NCBI GenBank assembly: GCA_014084085.1
Contig: NPFB01000147.1
Span: 40,204 to 73,007, forward strand
Reading direction: 5' to 3'
Source: Hondaea fermentalgiana
Lineage: Eukaryota; Sar; Bigyra; Thraustochytrida; Thraustochytriidae
DNA: 32,804 bases
The stretch's first letter is position 1, and each line of letters starts with the position of its first letter. The translations under genes and the position numbers were made by a program. This document shows, piece by piece, positions 9,607 to 17,307 of the stretch. The notes below the pieces were generated by a model. That model did not search any database. It saw only the letters and a program-made list of their open reading frames with translations, and was not told the DNA's origin.

Positions 9607-11310
9607 ATGGGCCCCAAACGGGAGCAGGTACGTAGACAGAGGACCCGGCCGCGGTGTCACGCAGCACGCGCGTCCGCTTTACGCGGCGCACTGCAAAAGC
9701 CAAAGATATCGATTACAGCACGCAAGAACAACATGCTTGATCGGGGGCGACCTGGCGCAAAGGCGACCACGCGTGACGAGCGGCCAGTGCTGCGCAAAGA
9801 AAGATGAATGAGCAAAAGCAGCAAATGACACCTTTGCACTAACGACGAATCCCTTGTGCAGCGTATGCCAATGTGCACATACGGTCTCGCGTGCAAGCGC
9901 AAAGGCTGTGCTTACAGGCACCCCACGAAACACGTTGTGAACGAAGATGTTGTTTGCATGCCTTTTCTCACTGGGAACTGTCTCTTTGGCAACAAATGCC
10001 GCAACAAACATGTGTCTCCCGAGGAGAAGGCTGCGCTTCTTGCCAAGTTCTCGGCCAAACCATGCCGATTTGGCGCGCACTGCCGGACCGAGGGTTGTCT
10101 CTACAAGCATCCTGGCGATGCCAAGCGTCTCAACACTGCATCTTCGCCCTCGGACGCCGATCTGGCCGCACGTCTTGCAAGCCAAGACCGACAAAAGCAA
10201 GCATACGAAGCTGCCTTGCAGGCTCACCAGCGCCAGATGGATGCCTTGCAAAATCAGCACCAGCAGCAACATCAGTATCAGCAGCACCAGCAATATCAAC
10301 AGTACCAACAGTGCCAGGATTACGACAATCAATATCAGTATCAAAATCAACAAGAGCATCAGCAGCCCTTTGACAAGACCGAACAGACGCAGCAGCCGTA
10401 CGCTTACGGGGTGGAGTATGGCCAAGGGTTTTATCAGCACGAAGGTGCTGTATCACAACCCGCGGGCTCATTTGTGCAGGCATCGACCGAGACGAATCCT
10501 TGGGGTTCGTCGCCCTCAGGCTCCAACGCTGACTTTGGGCCTGATGGATCGCCATGGGCCACCTCGGGTAAAGACTACTTTGCTGCCAGTTCTCAGCCAT
10601 GGGGCCCTCCCCCGGCCAGCGACCTCCAGGCAAGCGCGTCGGCGCAGTCATCGTCTTCATTGCTTGCGTCGGCCTCACCCCTTCTTTCCTCTGCATCACC
10701 GGCCTCGGCGCCTGCTAACCCTTGGGCTGCGCAGGACATGCCAACGCCAGCTGAAGCTATTCAGATGCCCAGTTTGCCCCCACGAGACCCAGTTGACGAA
10801 GTGACCATGACAATGGCTCAGAGGCTCAAGATGAGCGCCGCGCACAAGACCGGGTCCGAGGACACCACGACAAGTGGATTAGCCTCTGAATCCAGTCGTG
10901 CGAAGGCGGTACGCACGAAACGAATCCCCCAAGAACTTTGGGTCGACGCCGCTGCGCGAAATGCGAGCACCTTTGATATTCCAGATCCAATTCAGCGCTT
11001 TCATGAGGCAAATAGTGTGCACACGCACCGTGGCGTGCTCGATTTGCATTTCCAATCTGCATACACTTATGAAGTCGTTTTGGATAAAATCCTCCCGACC
11101 TCTCCCTTTTACGAGGTGGACACGGAGCACCCGGACGCGAATTCTGGCTACGTTTGGGTAGTCACGGGCTCGGGCCATCACACAACACAACGACTATACA
11201 AGCTTTTCGATCAGGTTCGCGACTACCTTGACAGAAAAGGCTACACATACATGATCGGCAAAGATAGAAACGGGCATCAAGGCGCTTTTTACGTACGGCT
11301 AAGACGATGA
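9607..11310 (+). CDS. CCCH zinc finger/Smr-domain protein, two exons
   Basis: Predicted 489 aa from exons 9607-9627 and 9862-11310. The second exon alone lacks an ATG before its first finger except one directly adjacent to it. The 7-residue first exon joins in frame through good splice sites. Three zinc fingers follow at once: C12-X5-C18-X4-C23-X3-H27, C39-X7-C47-X5-C53-X3-H57 and C75-X5-C81-X4-C86-X3-H90. A Gln-rich stretch (about 135-175) and a long Ser/Ala/Pro region with repeated Pro-Trp motifs come next. The C-terminal 110 or so residues are an Smr domain, with LDLHFQ in place of the usual LDLHG and TGSGHHT matching the second conserved motif. Smr domains are nucleases in MutS2 and in RNA-decay factors; CCCH plus Smr fits an RNA-binding, possibly RNA-cleaving, regulator. 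Substrate unknown. Confidence 0.85.
9628..9861 (+). other. Spliceosomal intron of the CCCH-Smr gene (234 nt)
   Basis: Donor GTACGT at 9628, branch-site match CTAAC at 9839-9843, acceptor TGTGCAG ending at 9861. The exon junction falls between codons. The branch A is 19 nt before the acceptor, the same arrangement as in the intron at 784-860. Confidence 0.8.
10256..10360 (+). repeat. CAG/CAA/CAT-rich coding repeat
   Basis: An imperfect CAR-rich tract inside the CCCH-Smr gene encodes Gln, His, Tyr and Asn (QQHQYQQ-like). This is typical of length-variable, prion-like linkers. Confidence 0.75.
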
Positions 11311-11623
11311 TAAAGATTTCAAGCACCTTTGCGAGTTTTGACCGATTCCCGTCTTGCAGCCTGCCAGAGAGTACCGAAATGCCGGAAAGGGACCTGACCT
11401 GCTCTTGGCTCACTCTCATTTTCCTCTTGACTCGACGTTTAGCTGGGGTGACTTTTGACTCAGGATTGAGGGCTCAAAATCGAGGACAGCAGTTCGATGG
11501 CTGGACCCAAGCGCATGCGTTCGGCAGAAAGTACTGTGGCACAAAATGCGGAGTGAATGGAATGAAGCAGTAAGAAAATGGGGAAGAAAACGAAAGCAAA
11601 GAGTACAAGAAATGTGGGTTTTA
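11311..11623. other. Convergent intergenic spacer
   Basis: About 310 bp between the 3' ends of the CCCH-Smr gene and the minus-strand gene at 11624. It is less GC-rich than the flanking genes and presumably holds both 3' UTRs and polyadenylation sites. No other feature seen. Confidence 0.5.
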
Positions 11624-12262
11624 TTACAACAGAGTTTGCATGAAAGAAACAACGTGCGCAGGTACGTCATCGTCCGGCGATTGTTCCACGTCCCGAATGA
11701 GCACGCGAAGTTGAGCCTGTCGCGCCTCAAGTTCACGCACGCGCGCCGCAGGTTCCTTGAGCAGACTGGCAACCCGCTGCGCGAATTTGGCCTGCGAAGC
11801 AGCAGAGTCTACTTTTTCACAAACGAGCTGCGGGCCCTCCGTGACCCTTCGACTTGCTGCAGGCGATTTGACGATCCTATTTGCGATGGACTGTCTCCAT
11901 CGTGAGTCGTCAATCACCGCAAGCTCTTTTTTGATCTGCTGCGCCGTTGGTGAGGTCAGTCCAGCGCGAGCAAATTCCTCGAGCGTGTTTGCAAATTTGG
12001 CTGCTGCACGAGGTCGTTCTGCGATTGTTGGCGGAAGAACTCTCTCGCGGTCTTCGACCTCGAGGCCCGCGTCGATGGTCGTCGTACTCCAGCGAGTCCC
12101 TCTTCTTTTCTTGGCGCTCGCGTTGCTCTTTTTGCGCTCTTCGGCGTTTGTATGCTTGCCCTCTTGCGCATCATCTTGTTTTGCTCTCTCAGTGTTCCTC
12201 TCTTCCTTCAAGTTCGAGACGGATGCCACGTCCTGGACGTCTAGCAAGCCTTGCGAAAACAT
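11624..12262 (-). CDS. Hypothetical protein, 212 aa, with C-terminal coiled coil
   Basis: Not recognised. The ATG is at 12262 and the frame is open to a TAA at 11624. Residues about 20-60 are charged (Lys/Arg/Glu/Asp) with a KKRR patch, which could be a nuclear signal. From about residue 85 the sequence looks ordered and helical, with a conserved-looking core around Trp120 and a predicted coiled coil of Glu/Arg/Leu heptads at about 165-195. There is no signal peptide or membrane segment. It lies in tandem (same strand) downstream of CCDC103 with a 640-bp spacer, and tail to tail with the CCCH-Smr gene. Helical content and nearby ciliary genes would suit a structural protein, but that is only context. 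Confidence 0.65.
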   Translation of the reverse strand: MFSQGLLDVQDVASVSNLKEERNTERAKQDDAQEGKHTNAEERKKSNASAKKRRGTRWSTTTIDAGLEVEDRERVLPPTIAERPRAAAKFANTLEEFARAGLTSPTAQQIKKELAVIDDSRWRQSIANRIVKSPAASRRVTEGPQLVCEKVDSAASQAKFAQRVASLLKEPAARVRELEARQAQLRVLIRDVEQSPDDDVPAHVVSFMQTLL

Positions 12263-12900
12263 CTTGGGTCGCGCAGACGTAGCCTGCGCTCACGGGTGCA
12301 CGCAAAACTGTTCGCCACGGCTGCGTTCATATGATCCAATGATGAGTTCGACGTGTGACGATGGTCCGAGTCACTCACTGATCATCGAAACGGCTAACTT
12401 GGTCAAAAAAGACAGAATAAAAAACAAGAAAAAAAAAAGCAGGGAAAATTCGAGAGATTCGGCGTAAGGAGCGTGCGTGCGCGCGCGTTGTGGAGTGGAC
12501 TCTACTAGGTCACAGTTAGGGTCTGTCTTTCAAAATATATCATCATGATAAATGCAGAGACCTCGACACACTTGACCGGTTTTCTTTACCTTGATCCTAT
12601 CAATAATTCATTGGGAGAAGTGCTCAAGGACATTCACATCAGGCGCGTGCACATTGCAACGACAAATATATTCTTCTTTCGAATGAGTCAAAGAACATAT
12701 TGCGTGCTTCGCTGTCTGTCTTTTTTGACAGCCATTGAAACCCGACCACTTATGGAGGTGCAGCGGCATTTTCTGTGTGAGCATTATTGTCATCAGAGGA
12801 GAAAATGACGAAGAAAAAGATTACATACACGGAAAGGTACTAGCAAGGGGTGGTATCTTGGTAAATACCAGGGCCCGCGACGCAACTTTCGATATTTTTT
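12263..12900. other. Intergenic region between the 212-aa gene and CCDC103
   Basis: Contains an A-rich run (about 12415-12440), a short CG-alternating stretch (about 12474-12488) and a relatively AT-rich remainder. Short frames exist but none looks like protein. It should hold the promoter of the 212-aa gene and the 3' UTR of CCDC103. Confidence 0.45.
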
Positions 12901-13635
12901 TTAATTGTTGGGGACCTTGAACTGTGCCGCAAGATCGGGACGGCCGACGAAAGAAATCAGCGTAGCAACAATCTCGCGATCAGCTTTGCCTAGAAAGTCG
13001 ATCGCAAGACTAAATCGAGGCACACGCGAAAGTCCATCGAGAAGGCTTGCGAGCTTGACGCGATCGATTGCGTCGGAACGAGACTGTATTGAAGAATGGA
13101 GGCACCGCACCAAGCCACTTAGGTCGTCCACGCCGACACTAAAGACTTTAGAGGTGTCAAGCTCGAGAAGGACATTGCAACGCTGCGCCTCGCTCAAATC
13201 TTTGCGACGCCAGAATCTGTCAAAGTCCTGTTGGCTCGTCGGGATCTCTACCGTCTCGCTTTCCTGATTCGAGTTACCTGACCCCGAGGCTCGATTGGAT
13301 CCCAGACTGGCTTGCTGCTGCTGATGGTGACGTTGCAAAAGCTGCCGTGCCGTGGACGACGATTGGAATTTCGACTTCCAGTCAGCCTTGCGAAGGTGGC
13401 TGTACATGAATCCCTCGGGCTTGCCAGGGTTCCCAATAAAGTCCATCTCTTTGCGCGAGACGGGCCGCTGTCCCTCTTGTGCGCACGCCACGAGGTTCCT
13501 GAACTCGCTGTACGAGCCGGCAGTCATGACGGATCTTTTCTTCATCTCGTCTACGTCCTTGCGCCTCCTGTCTGCCTCTGCCGCGGTCGCCAGCTCACGC
13601 CGCAGCGTTTTCTCGTCGAGTCCTGCCGTCTCCAT
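12901..13635 (-). CDS. CCDC103: CCDC103 (dynein arm assembly factor)
   Basis: 244 aa from the ATG at 13635; the frame continues upstream through a tetranucleotide repeat but has no other ATG. The N-terminal 50 or so residues form the charged helix typical of CCDC103 (a Leu/Glu/Arg-rich helix, then SYSEFRNLV, and RKEM at about 85). A Gln-rich linker follows, then a C-terminal helical domain (about 130-235) of the RPAP3_C/CCDC103 type, starting around QQDFDRFWRR. CCDC103 is needed to assemble and attach axonemal dynein arms; human loss causes primary ciliary dyskinesia. The length is close to the human protein (242 aa). It lies head to head with CCDC40, 719 bp between start codons, so the two may share a promoter and be co-expressed during flagellum assembly. 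Confidence 0.85.
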   Translation of the reverse strand: METAGLDEKTLRRELATAAEADRRRKDVDEMKKRSVMTAGSYSEFRNLVACAQEGQRPVSRKEMDFIGNPGKPEGFMYSHLRKADWKSKFQSSSTARQLLQRHHQQQQASLGSNRASGSGNSNQESETVEIPTSQQDFDRFWRRKDLSEAQRCNVLLELDTSKVFSVGVDDLSGLVRCLHSSIQSRSDAIDRVKLASLLDGLSRVPRFSLAIDFLGKADREIVATLISFVGRPDLAAQFKVPNN

Positions 13636-13662
13636 GCTGATCTCGCGCGCCCCGGGTCGCAG

Positions 13663-13663
<1 letters not shown>

Positions 13664-13720
<57 letters not shown>

Positions 13721-13721
13721 G
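13664..13721. repeat. Tetranucleotide microsatellite (TGCT/CTTG)n
   Basis: About 14 perfect units on the + strand, starting 29 bp upstream of the CCDC103 ATG. On the gene's strand it reads (CAAG)n and would encode Lys-Gln-Ala-Ser if translated, but no ATG precedes it in that frame, so it probably sits in the 5' leader. It is likely to vary in length between strains. Confidence 0.9.
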
Positions 13722-14214
13722 CTGTCGACGGGCTGTGCAGGTCGGCGACGCCGCGCAAGCTCTCTCAGCGCCGTGCGTTGCGCCACGCGCCCTCGTGCGG
13801 CAGCGGCTGCGGCGCGATGCGATTCTGGGCTCCCTCCTCGAGCTCCGCCTTCAGGGCGCTTGCCTTGAAGGCGGGTGACGTTATTTTGTGCGTTGCGCCT
13901 CTTGCCGGCCGCTGTTGCGCGCACAGTGCACGGCTGACGTCGCAACAGAGTCTTAGCTCTATTCTTCATTGACAGTGAATTTTACCACTGCGCGCCACTA
14001 AAAATAGGTTATTGAAAAGCCGGCTTGTTGTAGTTTACTATACACAGTAAAAGTTGAACTTTGGCCTCTGACTCGAACTTACTCACTGTCTCAGAGAGAA
14101 AGAACTTGGAGTGGCGGTTAAAAAGGCGGCAAGGCTCAGGTCTTGCGCAACGGATATATCGATTCACGTGCACAAGTGGGCGAGTGCCTCGCTGGAGAGA
14201 GCACGCGAGCCGCA

Positions 14215-14352
14215 ATGCTCGTGGGTTGGCGGCTCCAAGCGTGCAGGAGGGGTCTGCTGACTTGCGATTGCATGGGCAAGAGCTTGATCGCGGGCGGCAA
14301 AAACGCGAACGAGGCCGGAAGCGAGCTGGCAAGGTTCGTCGCGAGTCTTTGA
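14215..14352 (+). CDS. Possible upstream ORF of CCDC40 (45 aa)
   Basis: ATG at 14215, stop TGA at 14350-14352, with only two bases before the CCDC40 ATG at 14355. Its peptide is Arg/Gly/Cys-rich and shows no domain. It matters only if transcription starts before 14215, which the sequence does not show. If it does, CCDC40 would depend on leaky scanning or reinitiation. Confidence 0.3.
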   Translation: MLVGWRLQACRRGLLTCDCMGKSLIAGGKNANEAGSELARFVASL

Positions 14353-14354
14353 GG

Positions 14355-17162
14355 ATGTCGGCCAACGCGCCAGAGTACGAAGACGAAGACGTCATGTATG
14401 AAAACGAGGATGCGGACCGCGCTGGCGGCGGAAATGCCGAGCGCAATGGTAGGGACGATGACAACGACGACCACGACGATGATGATGATAACGAGGAAGG
14501 CGGCCGCCATGGCGCCTTTGCGACGCGCGAGGATGCCGAGGAGGCAGTCCGCGCTATTGGCCAGACGCCAATGCTCGACTCGGTGCAAGAGATGCTGCGC
14601 AAGCAGCAGGTGAGTGAGCTCAAGGAAAAAGAGCTCGCGCTTGACGATCTTCGCGAGGATCTCAAGCGCGCACAACAGAGCCGTGAGACACTTGGTGTGA
14701 CTCTGTACGGGCTGCAGCAGCAGCTCGCCTCGCTTCAGGTACAGCTCGAGACTACGCACAATGAATTCGCAGACACCTCGAGGAGTCGTGCTGATGCAGA
14801 GCAAGAGTCTCGCGAACGACGTCGTGTCCTCGAGACATGCTCCCGCGAAGTCAAGCTCGCCGAGGAAAAAGTCAAGGCCGCCAAGCAAGAAGAAAACGCC
14901 GTCAAAGCTGCCGTCCGCCAGGTCGAGGCATACCTCGAAGAGACGCGTGGCGAAATTGCAGTCATGCGACGAGCAACGCACAAAACAGAGGAGGCCGTGG
15001 GCAAGCTTGAGAAGAAAAAGCAGGAGCAGGATCTTTACATTGACTCGCGTGTCGAAAAGGTGAAGCAGCTTCAAGAGGAAATCGCCATGATCGAGGCCCA
15101 GCGGCAGTCGCAAAAGGAAGAAACGGATGCTGCCGAAACGACACTTCGCGAGGCCGGAAAGGAAATGCAAACGACCCAATTCGAAAAGAAACAGGTCATG
15201 CAAGAATGGAACAGCACGCTCATTGCGCTGCAAAAGCGAGACGAAGCCCACGAGGCCATGGTACGCACAATTCAGGAGAAGAAGGAAGAAATTCGAGCCG
15301 TGCGCGCTGAAATCGAAGGCTACAAGGTGAGCGCTTCCAAGGTGCAGTTCGAAAGCGAAAAGCTTGTCGAGCGCAAGGTGCGCCAGGAACACGCGCTCAA
15401 ACAGGTAGAGGACGCCCTCACCAAGTATGAAAAGGCGTACCTCAAGCTGAGCGACCAATTTAGCATGCTCAACAAGAGCCTTGAGCAGCAAGACGCTGAA
15501 GCGCACAAGTTCCACGGCATTCTCGCAAACTGCAACAAGACCATCAAGAGCCTCCAGTCCAAGGTAAGCGTCGTGGATCGCCAGCGTCATGCCGTCGAAG
15601 AAGAAACCTCTGCTTTGCTGAATGATCGTACGACCATGAGCAAGGCTGCCAAGAATCTTGCGCGCGAGGCTGCGAAGCTGCAAAAGGAGGTGCACGCCAA
15701 GGAGATGGAGGTGGCCGTGTCGGAGAATGAGCTTTCACGCATCAAGATTGATCGACTCAACACGCAGGCACACGGCAACCAACTTCAAGAGGAAGTGGAC
15801 CGTCTCGTTGCCGATCTCGACGAAAAGGACAAGATGATTGAAAAATACAAGCTAGAAATTCGCCAGCGCCATGATCAAATTGAAAAGAAAATGTACGTCA
15901 AGGACAGGCTCAATCGCAAGCTTGAAGTCATGGCAGCGAACCAGGAAGGCCCGGAGAACCTCGGCCCGCTCGAGGCTACCATCAAAAATCTGACCAAGGA
16001 AACGACTGCCCTGAGCGCCCAGAACCGCGAGCTGGAGAGAACGTGGCTCAAATTGCAGACCGAATTTGTTCAAGTTGTGAATGAGATGGAACAAGAGACC
16101 ACGACGGTGCACGAACTCACGAGCACCGAGACCATTCTGCAGCAAAAGAAGAAGCGACTTGATAACCGAATTCACGCCCAGAGTGCTGAACTTCAGGATC
16201 TCGAGGGCAGGGTCCGTCGCATGCATAATGACATGCACAAGCTCAACAGCCTTATTGCCGAACACAAGGACAAGCAGGACTCTCTTGCCAATGTGAACGA
16301 AGTGATGCAAGCCGAATTCATTAGTGAGCTCAAGGAACTTGAGGCGCAGTCGGTGGACGCCGAGGCACGAATTGAGAAGACCAAGATGGAGAAGCAGTCC
16401 CTGCTTGACGAGATCATGGAATCTGAGCGTCAAATCAAGCTTTGGGAGAAGAAAATCCAGCTCGAAAAGGAAACACAGGAGGCGCTCGACCCCACTGTCG
16501 GTCAGTCCGAGGTCAAGGCCATGGAGAAGGAAATTCACCGCATGAAAATTCGCCTCGGCAACTTGCACCGAGAGCAGGAGAAAATGATCAAGGAGATGGA
16601 AATGGCAATTCTCAAGCGCGAAACGATTGCTACGCGTCGAAAGGGCGCAGCAAAGGCTGCGATGCACGCTGGGGGTCGTCGACTTCGTCCAGGAAGTGAC
16701 GAGGCTATTGCAGAAATGACCGAGGCCGAGCTTCGACGCAAGCTCAAGCTTGAGCGAAAGGAGGTCAAGCAGCATACGCGAGAGTGCCTCGAGTACGAGC
16801 GCGGCATTGCGGACCGTCTTCAGGAATCCGAGAACATGACGCTTGAACTCGAAAAGGCGAGCAACCAGTTTGCCGAGGTCGAAGACGCCATCACCACCAA
16901 GAAGCGAGCCATTAATGAGGCGCTCTATCAAAAGCAGCGAAACATTGAGACGCTTAATCGGACACAGTCTTTGGTCGCGCGATACGTGGATTTTGCTCGC
17001 TCCCCGGCTGCTGAGGCCCCTGTCTCGCAGGAGGAGGCAGACATTATGCTCGATCAATCTCAGGATCAGATTGAGACCATTCGCCAAACGCTTAAGAAGA
17101 TGGAGGCTTCGCATCCGCACTTGCAAGAGATCCTCGACAGGGTCGCCAAGCTTCTGGAGTGA
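14355..17162 (+). CDS. CCDC40: CCDC40 (FAP172), axonemal 96-nm ruler subunit
   Basis: 935 aa. The frame is open from 14061 but the first ATG is 14355. Residues 1-60 are acidic and disordered; the rest (about 75-925) is almost continuous coiled coil. The best match to the CCDC40 family is the central-to-C-terminal part: a GPLEATI motif near 540, the LWEKKIQLEKE motif near 696, and an EIHRMKIRLG...EKMIKEMEMA block at about 726-752, which I recall as nearly the same in animal CCDC40. With CCDC39 it forms the ruler that sets the 96-nm repeat and places radial spokes and inner dynein arms. CCDC39 is not in this window. It is somewhat shorter than human CCDC40 (1142 aa), mainly at the disordered N-terminus. 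It is divergent from CCDC103 and convergent with the hydroxylase gene (145 bp between stops). Confidence 0.88.
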   Translation: MSANAPEYEDEDVMYENEDADRAGGGNAERNGRDDDNDDHDDDDDNEEGGRHGAFATREDAEEAVRAIGQTPMLDSVQEMLRKQQVSELKEKELALDDLREDLKRAQQSRETLGVTLYGLQQQLASLQVQLETTHNEFADTSRSRADAEQESRERRRVLETCSREVKLAEEKVKAAKQEENAVKAAVRQVEAYLEETRGEIAVMRRATHKTEEAVGKLEKKKQEQDLYIDSRVEKVKQLQEEIAMIEAQRQSQKEETDAAETTLREAGKEMQTTQFEKKQVMQEWNSTLIALQKRDEAHEAMVRTIQEKKEEIRAVRAEIEGYKVSASKVQFESEKLVERKVRQEHALKQVEDALTKYEKAYLKLSDQFSMLNKSLEQQDAEAHKFHGILANCNKTIKSLQSKVSVVDRQRHAVEEETSALLNDRTTMSKAAKNLAREAAKLQKEVHAKEMEVAVSENELSRIKIDRLNTQAHGNQLQEEVDRLVADLDEKDKMIEKYKLEIRQRHDQIEKKMYVKDRLNRKLEVMAANQEGPENLGPLEATIKNLTKETTALSAQNRELERTWLKLQTEFVQVVNEMEQETTTVHELTSTETILQQKKKRLDNRIHAQSAELQDLEGRVRRMHNDMHKLNSLIAEHKDKQDSLANVNEVMQAEFISELKELEAQSVDAEARIEKTKMEKQSLLDEIMESERQIKLWEKKIQLEKETQEALDPTVGQSEVKAMEKEIHRMKIRLGNLHREQEKMIKEMEMAILKRETIATRRKGAAKAAMHAGGRRLRPGSDEAIAEMTEAELRRKLKLERKEVKQHTRECLEYERGIADRLQESENMTLELEKASNQFAEVEDAITTKKRAINEALYQKQRNIETLNRTQSLVARYVDFARSPAAEAPVSQEEADIMLDQSQDQIETIRQTLKKMEASHPHLQEILDRVAKLLE

Positions 17163-17307
17163 GTGCCCCGTATTTCCCCTGTGCTTTAGTCCAACGACCA
17201 AAAATAAGAAAAAGAAGAAGATCATGCATGACTTTACGTTTGTTTCCAATATGGGGGAGGGGGGGTGCGAGGGGCAAACAGTAAGTAGGCTCGTCATCGC
17301 TAGGGGC

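Larger units (their letters stand above)
13636..14354. promoter_or_regulatory. Bidirectional CCDC103/CCDC40 promoter region
   Basis: A 719-bp divergent spacer. It holds the CTTG array next to CCDC103, two TGACGT motifs about 60 bp apart (13876-13881 and 13935-13940, the second extended to TGACGTCG, close to a CRE/bZIP site), an AT-rich patch (about 13975-14060), and an upstream ORF (14215-14352) ahead of CCDC40. I looked for an RFX X-box and found no convincing match. Confidence 0.5.

Noticed and set aside
13664..13721. CRISPR-like regular array
   Set aside because: A simple tetranucleotide repeat without spacers, in eukaryotic DNA.
13636..13758. N-terminal extension of CCDC103 through the Lys-Gln-Ala-Ser repeat
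   Set aside because: The extension starts with TTG, not ATG, and the ATG at 13635 matches the start of the CCDC103 family.
14061..14354. N-terminal extension of CCDC40
   Set aside because: The frame is open but begins with TTG and has no ATG before 14355; the peptide is Arg-rich and unlike the family.
13636..14354. RFX X-box in the divergent ciliary promoter
   Set aside because: Half-site-like CGCAAC strings occur, but no pair matching the two-half consensus was found by eye.
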